DNA of 64,000 nt from positions 434,001 through 498,000 of the forward strand of contig JAKZZE010000022.1 of NCBI GenBank assembly GCA_024220505.1. Direction: 5' to 3'. The DNA comes from Rhizopus arrhizus (Eukaryota; Mucoromycota; Mucoromycetes; Mucorales; Rhizopodaceae). The position numbers and the translations under genes were made by a program. The notes beneath the pieces were generated by a model. The model saw only the letters and a list, made by a program, of their open reading frames with translations. It did not search any database and had not been told where the DNA came from. Shown here one piece after another: positions 46,712 through 58,013 of the stretch (the stretch's first letter is position 1; each line of letters opens with the position of its first letter).

Positions 46712-47322
46712 TCAAAAATAAAGAAATACTGTTAGAATTTGGTATCTCTTTATTAAGTTAAGATAACTATTATATGATTGAAAAAAATAAATTCTACATG
46801 TAAAAAGTGAGAGTATTTATAGATATGATACGGATAAAGAATTAGGACAGATTTATAAACAACTTGACAGAATAGATGATTACTATTTCTAATTATTAGT
46901 TAGCCTGTTCCTAACTTGTATTGTCAATTATGCTATTGGGATGGTTTCAGATATAACTATTTAAGGAGACAGTACGGATGAATATAAAGACTTTTAGTTC
47001 CGTGATTGGATATCATTGCTAACAATAATATCTCAGTCAACATAAATGTTTTCATGACTAATGATGATCCGGTAAGTAATCGTCATTCCCTATTCAACAT
47101 GCTCATATTATGAATAAACTATATTACAACCATATAATCTTATTTGACTATGTGAAGTTAATATGAATAAAGCTTAATATAAAAATCTAATCAAAGTATT
47201 TTATTGATCTGTGTTGGGAATAATGTTATAAATGATTCCAAGTTATGTCAACATATTATTCAGGATCATATTTGATTCCTTTTACTAAAATAAAGTGACT
47301 ATAATCTTATGTATCCTTAACA
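46712..47322. other. AT-rich stretch downstream of the nuclease-like gene
   Basis: About 610 bp with no frame or repeat recognised. Confidence 0.5.
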
Positions 47323-48047
47323 CTATCGCCTCTTTAAGTTTTTTTTTTTTTTGGTTTCATCACAGACGTACACCAGGTCCTCTATTACTTCTGTTTGCCT
47401 TTTGGTAGCTTGATTTTCAAATATTTGTTTCGCAATGGTATATAATTTCTGAATAGTAGGATCAAGGTAATACGGATTTGCAACAAGTGAACGGTGCTGG
47501 CTTATCAAAAAAATTGACAATCCAACAAATTTATCAAGGGGTTCTTCCGTTAAACTTTGTCGGATAGAATCAATGGTAACGAGGTAGCAGCAACGCGCCC
47601 AGGGCTGGCAGTGTTGAATTTTCCATAGAAACGGCTTTGACGTTTGTGATACTGTGCGTTTACTTACCTCATACTTCATAGAAGATATTGCAAACGTAAT
47701 TAAAATAGGTGGTGTGTTATATTGACGAGCAGCCGAAACACCATATGATATTAAACGTAAATAAAAGTCAACGTCCACGGTATGTTGGATTTCAATAATA
47801 ATCGGCGGCAAGTCATCAGTCAGAGCAAGGTAAACAACATCCGAAATACTTTTGTTGGACCATTGAGTTGGGCTTGAATAATAAGAATCTATTGCATGCT
47901 CTCCTACAAATGCCATTAATTTGATTAATATAAAATTTACAATTTTTTTAATTGATCCCTTATCTACAGGCATTAATGTCACTTACTGATTACTGTTGTA
48001 ACCACGATGTCCATTATATATTTATTATCAAACAGCAATCTGGACAT
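47323..48047 (-). CDS. PD-(D/E)xQ nuclease-like protein (intact right-arm copy)
   Basis: Reads KGSIKKIVNFILIKLMAF, VGEHAIDSYYSSPTQWSNKS, SDVVYLALTDDLPPIIIEIQ (Asp...Glu-x-Gln, as in Rpn-like members of the PD-(D/E)XK fold), FYLRLISYGVSAARQY and a Lys-rich end. The main frame is 47323-47982. The likely start is ATG at 48047 (MSRLLFDNKYIMDIVVTTVI), joined across only 23 bases (47964-47986: GTAAGTGAC...TGTAG). Without that join a TGA follows, and the start would be ATG 47973. Families of this kind occur in many copies in Mucorales; the role is unknown. It lies across the inner edge of the right arm. Confidence 0.65.
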
Positions 48048-48206
48048 TAAATCCGTACCTGGGCGAAGTTGATTAGGTAGAACGAATGAAGCAAGTTCCA
48101 AAAATTCTAAACGCCAAGTTAACGCAAGTCCAGCCTATTGTCACTCATCACTTACCTTTGGTTGGTTTGGATAGTTCGAACATCATTTGTAACAAAAACC
48201 TAAAAT

Positions 48207-48244
48207 GTTACAAGTTCGGAGTAAAAATACTCGCAACTTGTAAC
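48207..48244. repeat. Nested hairpin with GTTACAA repeats (right-arm copy)
   Basis: Mirror of 43814-43851. Confidence 0.7.
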
Positions 48245-48392
48245 AAAATTAAATGTTACAAAACTTGTTACAAGGCTTTAAACTCAGATTTTTGCATTCA
48301 AACGTAAAATAGAAGAACAAATACATGAAGGCAAATGAAATAGTATCAAAAACCTTTTATCACTTTTAAAAGAACCAATCTTATAAAACAAA

Positions 48393-49418
48393 CCCTCAAG
48401 TAAAAATTTTAAAACCCAAAATGAGCACATAATATTTGACATATTGTATTGCCCACTCTTATTTTATTTTCTTTTTTCTTAAAATCAAAAAGGCCCGTGC
48501 AAGTTTGACACCTTTATGAAGAAGGATGGCTATATAGGAAAGACTATTTGGGTGACGGTAGAGGAAGCCAGGTTGTTGATGACAAAAATAGTTACGACCG
48601 ATATGATTTGACATGTATAAGAAAAATTTTATAAACTGATGATAGTAATAAATTGTCTAGATATAAACTGAAACATAAAAAAAAAAAAATATTGTATTGC
48701 CCGGGCCAGTTCAAAGAAGTGTTAGAGAAACTAAAAACCTTTTTGATAGCCAAAAAGGTAAAAAGGATAAAGAAGGGAAGATGATAGGAAGATGTAATCA
48801 ATACATTTAAGAGCTAGAGAATAACCAAGATAATAATTTTTGACCAAGAGGGGGAACATTGGGAGAGATTTGATCGTGATGCAAATAATCTAGTTCATGT
48901 AAAATTTGACAGGTAATTGGCCAACGAATAGACCATGCAATATGCTTTGAGCGGTTTTTGTCGGTTGGTTTCTTTCTGGAAGTGGGCAGCTTGTTTAAGA
49001 GAAATGACAGAGGGTCAGGGATAGATTGTGGCATTTGCAGACGTCGATACATATGAAGGCATTCAATGGCATGAGTCCTTGTTAGTAGATCAAATGGGTG
49101 GTAGATACACGGTTTGGGGAGGCCACCAGGAAGCCAACCGAGACGCCAACGGAGTAAGCGACTACGTTCGACGGGGGTCATTGGGAGCCATAGTATAGGA
49201 TCAACCTTTAGGTCAACACGACAGGCAGATAAAAGGACAGAGTTAGTGTTATCACGACGTTGCTCTAAGGAGTTTTGGAGATACTCTTGACGAATAGCTC
49301 GGAAACGGCGTTTGTCGATCTGTTCAACATCTTGTACGGTACAAAGTCGCCACAGAGGAGAGGTCGTTAGCTTATACCACTGTGAGCCACTTGCAGAGGT
49401 TCGAATGTATGGTAATAA
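48393..49418 (-). mobile_element. LINE B fragment (right-arm copy)
   Basis: Mirror of 42640-43665; the frame 48807-49181 is identical in translation to the left-arm copy. Confidence 0.82.
48441..48702 (+). mobile_element. Retroposed mRNA 3' end with target-site duplication (right-arm copy)
   Basis: Mirror of 43356-43617: ATATTGTATTGCCC at 48441-48454 and 48689-48702 flank the insert, which ends AATAAA...poly(A) near 48688. Confidence 0.7.
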
Positions 49419-50628
49419 TTGGAACAGAAGAGTATCATCGGTTACTTCCCGTACCTTGGTGTTCCTGTAAAATCCGGTGGTATTATCGACAAATCAGCAC
49501 TTTTGCAACAAAACATTAACAAAGCACTTGGAACGATGAGACAGCTTGTTACCCTTGGTGTCAACAAGAATGGGCTTGGTTACCTTCTTTCAACCCGTTT
49601 CTATGCCCAGATAGTCCGACCACAACTGGAATATGGTCTAGCAATTACAACCTTCAATTTACGAGAAATTCAAGCTCTCGAAAATTGTCAAAACCAATGC
49701 ATTAGGCAAATCTTCGGCGGACGACCCTTCACCTCCACCAAGGTAATGCTACATCTAGCAAACTTACCAAACATGAAGGATCGTATCTCCATACTTCAAA
49801 CACAGTTTCTTTTCAGAACCTCCTCCCTGCCAGACGATGCATTACTAACAAAATTGCTGCCATACATGCAATCTGAACGCATCTCGAAATGGTCCCAACT
49901 ATCTAGATCACCTTTTTGGACATCAATCAGCAATGAACATCTCGAAACTATGTCTCATAAGAATTTTATTAGAAAACGAAGACAATTCCTGATTGACAGT
50001 CACCGTACAAAACTTCAAGAAAAACATGCTAAACTTCTGTCCCACTGCCGTAATGATCTAATTGTCGACCCCATCCTTCGGATACCAATGACAAAAAGTG
50101 AACGGTCTCGTTGCGTGCGATGGCGACTTGGTTGGTTACCTCTTGGTAAGCCCCAAGCATACCCTTTTCATCCAAATGAACTTTTTACACGCCAGCATAG
50201 TTTTTCTTGTCTAGATATGCACAACCGCCTTCAGATGCCCAAATCTATTGACGATCCGCTTTCCTACCTTTTGAACCTCTTACCACCAATACTCCACACC
50301 AGGAAAGCGAGACAATCAATTGATGCCTGGCTCATTCGATGGCCCTCCATATGTGCGATATTACTCGAAATGGACTACTTAGCCCACTCTCAGTTCCCTG
50401 AAGCTTCAACCCATCTTGGTGAGCCCTTTGTCAAGCACCTTCGTTACATTTAGCAAAAATTTTCAGATAGTTAATTATCATCTCTAACACATAATACTTT
50501 TACGTTTTCCCTCTAATCCCAAAAGGGTTTTTCACTCCTTTTCACTGCGATCTGACCCGGGCAATACAGCATGAAAATGCTATGTGCTCATCGGTCATTA
50601 AAAATTATTATCAAATAAAAATTATTCT
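49418..50628 (+). mobile_element. LINE A fragment (right-arm copy)
   Basis: Mirror of 41430-42640. The 344-codon frame 49419-50453 is identical in translation to the left-arm copy. Its tail runs to the arm edge, where a second LINE tail on the other strand follows. Confidence 0.88.
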
Positions 50629-50659
50629 TAATCGTATTAAATTCTGGATTTTATTATTT

Positions 50660-51127
50660 TTTTTGTATTTTTTTAAAATTTTATGGCAATGAGCATGTAG
50701 CAACAAGGTGTGCAATGTTGTCCGAGCCAGTTATGAATGTAAGAGAATAAAAAACCTTCGTAAGGGACTAGAAGGGAAAAAAAGAGAAAGTAAAAGAAAA
50801 AGAAAAGAGCAAATTATTTGAAATATGAATAAATATAAGAGGAGGAAGAAAGAAAAAGTAAATAGAAACAAAAATTTAATACAAACCAGATTAAGTACCA
50901 GAAAGGCTCACACTATTACTTGGGTAACCAATTCAACAGCTTGACACCAGGATCAACAGGAGGAGGAGGGCATTCATCATGAAAATAGTAATCCAGTTCA
51001 TGGAGAATCGTACATAAGATAGGCCATAGAGTAAACCAGCTATGAGAAGCAGTAGGACGAGGTTTATGTAATGGTAGCAAATTAAGAAGGAAAGAGACTC
51101 CACAGCTGATAACAGATGGTTCATAAA
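50660..51127 (-). mobile_element. LINE 3' fragment, tail-to-tail with LINE A
   Basis: Minus-strand reading from 51127: PSVISCGVSFLLNLLPLHKP, SWFTLWPILCTILHELDYYF, HDECPPPPVDPGVKLLNWLP then stop (about 50917). The shared tail follows at 50690-50790 (CTTACGAAGGTTTTTTATT, CTCGGACAACATTGC, TGCTCATTGCCAT). The longest frame here (50933-51124) is a shadow. It cuts the 5' end of the next gene. Confidence 0.75.
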
Positions 51128-51139
51128 TGAATGTGACGT

Positions 51140-52433
51140 ATTACTGAAGTTTTGAACTACAAGAAGCGGTGGTTGAATATATCAAAGAAGCAAAAGAGAT
51201 ACCCCTTGAGGAGTCAGTGTATGAGCTTATGTGAGTAGTTTAGGCAAAGTTCCAATCTTGATACTTATAAACTAAACAATGTATATCAGGTCAATTCAGA
51301 ATATATTATTGATGAAGCCTCGACAATATAATAATCAAATGCTGGATATATTCGGGGAAAAGCTTTTGACAGAGGTATACCTGCAGCAATTTGACTTGTG
51401 GATTGATGGCTGCCCAAGCTTTCACGATGAAGAAACAACTTCCATCCAAAAAATAGTCAATGTAAGCGATAATTCTTGTAACAATTTAAATGGGTTTCTA
51501 AATATATTTTAATCCACAACGATAAACAGGACTACATGCAAAAACATACTACATTAAAAGTAGCTAACCATAAACTATGCTCTCTTGTCCTTGAGATGGA
51601 TTCTATCAAAACCAGTGCTGTTAATGCTATCAGACGATTGTAAGCTGAAAACTACTTGGCAAGCCAAATAATTTGACCAACCTTTTTTATTTATAGGATG
51701 GAAAAACTGCCCCTTGTGCAGCCATTGGAAGGATGTAAAAGTGAAAACGAGTTGTGGAATACGTATGTGGATCCCCTTCTTGACTCTCTCTTAAGTAATG
51801 TCGAAAATGGCGTCCATTTACGATGGTAAATAGGCGGTTGTCGCTATTAAATTACTTCTCATTATTGATTTTTTTGTAACAGGACAAACTTAAATGACGC
51901 CGAAAAAGGCTCGGAAAGACCTGATAGCGTTATTTCTGTCACTATGCAGTCCAATTGGGGTGAGAGATTGGGGTACGGAGAAGCAAAGATTGCAGAGCCC
52001 ACTGACAACAAATTCATGCTTGCCTGGGACTTGTGCCGCCTTGAGCATTTTTCTAAGGAAATGATAAATACCACCAACAATAAGTCCTCCATCTCTTCCA
52101 AGCAAAAGGTAGTTTAAGCTGATTAATAGCAACTGCCGTTATTTAATCTTATTGAAAACAGGCCATAGCATCACTGTATACACGACCACACTGAGTGCAG
52201 ATGGGATTTATACCATGCTTAAACTTAATCATATACAAATTCCGCAATCAGTGGAGAGCTTGGAACTGCTTACAACTCAATCAACACTCAGACAATTGCT
52301 ACAGGTGGCATATGTGTTTGAAAAAATCAGACAGCAAAAAAAAGAGGAGACGAAAGAATTCTCTCTCATGAAGCGATATGGACCCGGATTGGTTCAGCTT
52401 CGGGAATTAATATCAGACAAAAAAGACAGATAA
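51140..52433 (+). CDS. 5'-truncated PD-(D/E)XK-like multi-exon gene
   Basis: Exons read ELQEAVVEYIKEAKEIPLEE, SIQNILLMKPRQYNNQMLDI, DYMQKHTTLKVANHKL, MEKLPLVQPLEGCKSENELW, TNLNDAEKGSERPDSVISVT, ERLGYGEAKIAEPTDNKF and GHSITVYTTTLSADGIYTML to a stop at 52433. RPD...(about 20)...GEAK is a textbook PD-(D/E)XK arrangement, and the following helix-rich tail fits the repeated Mucorales family. The 5' end runs into a LINE fragment with a TGA just upstream and no start, so the N-terminus is probably lost. Several small GT-AG introns are needed; none needs a frameshift. Confidence 0.6.
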
Positions 52434-52954
52434 CGACCTTGTACATTGCGCTTTTGATCATCCACTTATCTCTCCTTGACCCTCTTTTCTTTTAAAGACT
52501 TGTCGTTATTATTCCAGTCTCTATGCCATTTTTTCCCAGTACATTTCTACTTATTTGACCACTGTGTTTCCTCAATGTAAGACGTGTTGTACTCCTATAG
52601 TTATTTGCATTATTATAGAAAATAAACATTAAAGATTCAGTTCTCAATACAAATCTCTTCCCACTAGTCTTACACTCAATTCTCAAATTATGTATATTTA
52701 AGTGACATCTCGTACAGTACATCACCACGATTGGAACAGGAATTGATGTTTGTTGTGTATTGTAGAGTATTTCTGGTTATATTAGTATCGATAATAAAAA
52801 AGTGTTGTGCATTCTATTTTTTTTTTTTATATATCTTTTCTTTTTCCTTAGTTAATTGCAATTGGCATTCCACAAACTTCAACATTCAAGACTCAAACAA
52901 GTTTGTTGAATATTATATCAGTTTTACGTACTTTCTTTTTGTTTTCTGTCAACA
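52434..52954. other. Spacer without recognised gene
   Basis: 521 bp, AT-rich with poly-T near 52817-52827. Short frames on both strands look like chance. Confidence 0.5.
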
Positions 52955-53730
52955 GTGAATAAGGTAAATCTAAACACATTATTTAGGTGTGTATATATTT
53001 ACTTTTATTTGGGCTGTGGCAGCAGTGGTGTTGGATCCACGTTGCCAACAGCATATCCGCGTGCAAGCCCTCTTGCCTGGCGCCGATTCTCGAAGGTATC
53101 TTTCCCACACAGAGCCCATACACTACTCTGGAGACTTTATCATCACAAAATGCCGTGTAAGGAACGTCTTCACCAGTTAATCCCAAACCAATTTCCAGAC
53201 CCTGGTTGTGTATATTGTGGCGGTATCGACTCTGAAGAACACTTTGTCTGGTCTTGTCCTTTCAAACATGAAATCTGGCAAACAATTGCTTCTCGCTTTT
53301 TCGTTGATCCTGCCAGGTTGACTTACAGCCTCATTCAACTCCCTTCTTCCTCTGGCATTGAAGTCGCTCCTTCACTTTCGGTGACCTACTTGGATATCAT
53401 AGCTTCTGTGCTGCTCTCTTTATGGCAACTCCACTGGAAATTTATTTTTGATGAACATCAATTCTGGCCTCAAAAGTAGTAGCAAGAGCCACTAGGCAAA
53501 TCCTCAAGATCCACAAAGAAAACAGTAGTCGGTCACTAAACAGCTAATCTATACGTTTCTGCTCAGTTCTCTACCTCAGATTTTGTGGCCAGTATCAAAC
53601 TTCGCACAGATTATAAAACAAAATAACAAAAATGAACAAATCCCCCTCGATTATAATTTATTTAATGCTTACAATGGTGTACGCCTTGCGGCACCGGAAT
53701 AAAATCCTCCTTTTACAAAAAAAAAAGAAA
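52955..53730 (+). mobile_element. LINE fragment with reverse-transcriptase zinc-binding domain
   Basis: The frame to 53479 contains WRRFSKVSFPHRAHTLLWRL, MPCKERLHQLIPNQ and the zinc-binding CVYCGGIDSEEHFVWSCPF followed by KHEIW, the zf-RVT domain at the end of LINE ORF2. Coding similarity continues briefly after the stop (VVARATRQILKIHKEN). The 3' end is AATAAA near 53698 and an A-rich run at 53716-53730. It lacks the tail shared by the other LINE pieces, so it is another family. Confidence 0.75.
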
Positions 53731-53963
53731 AAAGAAATGAAGAGTAGCTAGAACATTAGATTTTAGTTATTCAATTGAATCATGTATGTGTTCAATAAAA
53801 GTTAAGTTTAGTAGTCAGATTAAAGCAAACTTAATCTCTGTTAATTAACTAAAGAAGAAGAAAAAAATAAATATCTGTGCTACACAAAAAATATAATCCA
53901 ATGAAACAAGTGAATAAAAGGAGAAAAAGAAGAAAGACAAATGTGAATGTAACAGAGCATGTT

Positions 53964-54019
<56 letters not shown>

Positions 54020-54880
54020 AGAAAAAGCAGATCATGTAATTTTCAATCGTATTCTTACGCTTGACCAATGAGTACATTAGAGTTATTAAGTAGGACAAAA
54101 GTAATGTGTCTCTTTTTTATTCTTCTTTTTCAAAACAAAAAACAAAAAAAGTGCTTATTTTCTGTTACATCTATCATCAAGTCATCTGGCAATAGCTTGT
54201 AAACGGCTTACTGGATCCGTTACTTCAGGGTCCAGGGTTTTTATAAAAAAAAGGGGGGGGGGTAGACTGTTCATGTAAATCTGAGGGGGTACAAAATTCA
54301 GAAACACTTTTTCCCAGCCTCGTTCTTGTGTATACAACCCTTTCCCTTTTAGTTGCTTACATTTAGAACATTTTTTTTTTACATTTGACTTAACATGACA
54401 CGTTACTAGTCCATTGTTAACAAAGTTAGTTGAACGTTAAAGTCCAATATCCGATCATTTTGATTAATGTTAAAAATGAAAACTAAACTATGAGAAAAAC
54501 AGCACAAGGTCTGTTGGGATATATTCAAAGAGGTATTCTCGGTATTTTTTATTTTATTTTTTTCTCACAGGAAATCTCTTGAAATCAGAATTTTGTAAAA
54601 CCCAACTCGAAGCTGTATTTAACGAAATAAAAATAAAACCTATAATTTGTAAATAAAGCATGAGTAACATAGCTTAGGGAACATTGTGCACTGATGTTCA
54701 TGCGTTATTTTTTTATCTTGTAAACTTGATCTTCTGATATGTACAACGTCACTCTATATTCTCAATAAAAAAAAAAGATTGTTCTCTTTTCATTCTTTTC
54801 TTTTCTTCAAACATCGAAAACACATATACCCTTCTTTTTTTATTGCCAACGTTACAGTATTTTTCGATAAAAAATAATCA
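53731..54880. other. AT-rich spacer with T22/A35 palindrome and G run
   Basis: At 53962-54018, 22 T are followed directly by 35 A, a perfect potential hairpin. A8-G9-10 run near 54246-54262. No gene seen. The end of the stretch is the UNC-93-like promoter (pyrimidine-rich from 54780). Confidence 0.6.
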
Positions 54881-56397
54881 ATGATTCGCTTTCGCTACAA
54901 CAGTCCAGAATTTCAAATCTTCTTGGTTGGTATGATTTGTTTCTGCTGTCCAGGCATGTACAATGCCCTTAGTGGCATTGGTGCGCAAGGTCAATCATCT
55001 ACAAGGGCTGCTACCGAAGGTGGTACAGCGTTATCTATTACTTTTGCAGTTTGTTCATTAATTGGTGCACCTGTGTATGGCAAAAGGATACCATTTTTAT
55101 ACATGAATTACTAACATACATACAATAGATATAATATCTTTGGTCATCGCGTTCTTATCCCTGGTGCACTTGCCTATGTTCTCTATGTTGGTTCTTTTCT
55201 TTCTGGATCTGACGCATTCACTATTGTTGCTGGTGCTGTGCTGGGTATCGGTGCAGGCTTTCTATGGACTGCTCAAGCTGGTATCATGATGTCTTATCCT
55301 AACGAAAAAGACAAGGGTAAAGCCTTTTCAATGTTTTGGATGATTTTCAACTTGTAAGTTACAAAAAGAAGGTTAACAAGTAATAGATGAAACTCAAAAA
55401 AAAATATTATAGAGGCGCTACGCTTGGTGCAGCCATTCCTTTAGGTAACGAATGGAATTCGGGTACTAAAGAAGCAGTCAAAACCAGCACTTACATTGCG
55501 TTCATGGTCATCATGGCCGTCGGGTCACTTTTGACACTTGCGTTGCTACCACCTAGAAAAGTTGTTCGATCTGACGGTGCCAACGTCTCTCTTCATAGAT
55601 TTTCCAATTGGAAACGTGAAGCGTTTGAGGTCATTAAGCTTTTTGGAGATTGGCGTATGCTCATCTTAATCCCTCTCTTTGCTGGCTCCAACTGGTTCTA
55701 CACTTATCAATACAATGTTTACAACGGCCCCAACTTTATGCATATCCGTGCTCGAGCATTAAACAATTTGCTTTACTGGGTTTTCCAAATCATCGGTGCA
55801 GGTCTGTTTGGTTGGTTTCTTGACCTTGAAAGGCTTGGCTCTCGAAGAACTCGTGCCTTTGCAGGCTGTTCGGTGACGCTTGTGGTCATTCTGGCTCTTT
55901 GGATTGGCGCCTTTGTCATTCAATCAAGATTCACTCGTGAATCTGTAACAGCAGTTGGATATGTACCCATTGATGTTTATGATGCTCTCTACCCTGGACT
56001 TGTCATTGAGTATGCTCTCTTTGGCCTCATTGACGCTGTCTACCAAGGTTTTGCTTATTGGTTGATGGGAACCATGACAAATGATACCGAACGTGCTGCT
56101 CGTTATGGTGGTTTTTACAAGGCCATTCAAAATGCTGGTGCTGCTGTAGCTAACCAGCTTGAGGCCAACCATATTTCTTTCATGAATCAACTGATCACTG
56201 TCTTTGTCTTTAATGTCGTCGGTCTTTTACTTGCTTATGTTGTTTGCTGGACCGTTCCTGCTGTTACAGTTGAGACTGTAGATAACCTTGTGGATGGTCA
56301 TGCTGCTGCTGTTTTGGTCGGTGGCCAAGTTGAAAAAATGGAAGATACCAAAGAAATTCCGATCAATGAAGGCTCTATTGAAAAGATCGTTTGTTAA
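54881..56397 (+). CDS. UNC-93-like major facilitator superfamily protein
   Basis: Multi-pass membrane protein. Three exons: the first ends ...SLIGAPV at a GTATGG donor, the second YNIFGHRVLIPGALAYVLYV to FNL, the third GATLGAAIPLGNEW to the end. About 10-12 hydrophobic helices, e.g. FLVGMICFCCPGMYNALSG, AGAVLGIGAGFLWTAQAG and ITVFVFNVVGLLLAYVVC. The motifs CCPGMYNALSGIGAQGQ and AQAGIMMSYPNEKDKG are diagnostic of the UNC-93/DUF895 fungal group. The C-terminus is cytosolic and acidic. Substrate unknown; some members have been linked to ion or sterol handling but nothing in the sequence decides. Confidence 0.9.
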
Positions 56398-56751
56398 TAC
56401 ACAGCATTCCCTCATCTACATCCCATTACGTTTTATTACCATTCTTCTCTTTTAATCTACCTAAACAGCTTGACGCTGACAATTAGTCTAATATAATATT
56501 TCAATGAACTGTTCAAACTTTTTATGGAATGCTTTATGAATAAACTTGTATTGTTATAATTCGTATACATTATTTTTGGATGAATTGAGAAATCCAATCT
56601 TTTATTGTTGACTCAATCCTTTGGGTGCAACTTCTAAAGGTTAAGCTTGTTGTCAAGGCAAGGTTAAGGTAATTAACGGAATACTTTATATAGTCATCAA
56701 ATCATTAACAATGAGCTTTTTGACTCTATTTTTTTTTAAAAAAAGTACACT
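56398..56751. other. Convergent 3' gap
   Basis: 354 bp between the ends of two convergent genes. AT-rich, presumed 3' untranslated regions. Confidence 0.5.
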
Positions 56752-58013
56752 TTATTTTTTTGAAGGGTATGCAACTTTACTGTCAACAGTGGTGCTATTG
56801 TCATTTCTATTAAAATTAAGAGATTGATATTGTTGTACTAATTTTGAAGTTATTTGGATAAATGTATCGATAGAAGTTTTTGGTATTTGATAATGCAGCA
56901 CCAGTCTTGTCTGATGGCCACCATCACTGGCTATTAATATATTTTCTTTTGCAAGTTCTTTTGCAAGAGTATCGATTGTGAATCCAACTTGTGAGGTATC
57001 AATGAATATCATATTGGTTTCACAAGGAAGGGTTAATTGAATGCCCATGCTTTGTAGAGCATACGCCAATTGTCGTGCTAGTTTGTGTGTTGTTGGCATA
57101 GTAGGTACGACGGTTTGAATACAGTGATGTGCTGCTGCTGCAAGTGAACCAGACTGTCTCCAACCGCCGCCCATCAACTTGCGAATATGGCGAGCGCGCC
57201 CAATGTGTTCTGCAGATCCTACCAAGATGGATCCGATGGGAGCACCCACTCCTTTGGATAAGCAAATGGAGATTGTGTCAAAATGACGGCCATACTCTTT
57301 CAATGGAATCCCTGTAGCCTGGCTCGCGTTCCACAGTCGAGCGCCATCCAGGTGCATTTTTAATTCATTTCGTTTGCAAAATTGCCTCACGCGCTCAATC
57401 TCATTCAGTGGCATGATCGTGCCATTCAATGTGTTCTCAAGCGAGACGACTTTTGTTAAAGGAGAACATATAGGATCTGTCATTAGGTTATTGGCAATGT
57501 CTTTAACTGTCAAATGATGTCTATTGCTTGGTAAAACAGGCAAGGCACTTGCTTGAGAATGGTAAGCTATTCCACCACATTCATAATTATAAATATGAGA
57601 ACGGGCATCGCAAAGAACTGAATGAGGAGGCTGTGTCAATAGTACACGAAGACCGAGTTGGTTTGTCATGCTGCCACTGACACAAAATAATGCTGCTTCA
57701 TGTCCTAGTAATTTGGCTACATAGCTTTCAAGTTGATTTGTGCTTTTGTCTTCCTATCGATAGACACAAGAAAATATTTAAGGGATGATAAAGTGCTTTG
57801 AAGAAGAGGACTTACAGCAAAGACATCATCCGAACGACTTGCTAATTTCATGATATCAAACATATCATCTGTAGGCTGAGTAGCAGTATCGCTTGTTAAG
57901 TCAACTACTGAAGGCTGTTGGATTCTAACTGTTGAAGCGAAAAATCTTTGCTTGAAAGTAAACAAGGATGAAAATAATTTTTTGTTTATTCTGGCATTTG
58001 AAGTAATAAGCAT
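56752..58013 (-). CDS. GLY1: L-threonine aldolase (low-specificity)
   Basis: PLP enzyme splitting L-threonine/allo-threonine to glycine and acetaldehyde. Two exons: the first (to about 57817) has a basic leader with FKQRFFAST, resembling a mitochondrial presequence, then VDLTSDTATQPTDDMFDIM and ASRSDDVFA; the second starts EDKSTNQLESYVAKLLGHEA. Fold-type I marks: SHIYNYECGG, HLDGARLWNASQATG and the PLP lysine in ICLSKGVGAPIGS, then GGGWRQSGSLAAAA. About 400 residues. Yeast Gly1 is cytosolic, so a mitochondrial copy here would be notable. Confidence 0.93.

Larger units (their letters stand above)
47463..50643 (-). repeat. Right arm of the 3,181-bp inverted repeat
   Basis: Reverse complement of 41415-44595, same length to the base. 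Its inner edge lies inside the intact nuclease-like gene (after the NPYYL codons); its outer edge lies 17 bases from the next LINE's tail. Confidence 0.93.

Noticed and set aside
41415..50643. Palindrome as one giant transposon with 3.2-kb terminal inverted repeats
   Set aside because: The arms consist of LINE pieces, a retrocopy and host-like gene sequence, the inner edge cuts a gene, and no target duplication is seen at 41415/50643. Inverted duplication explains it better.
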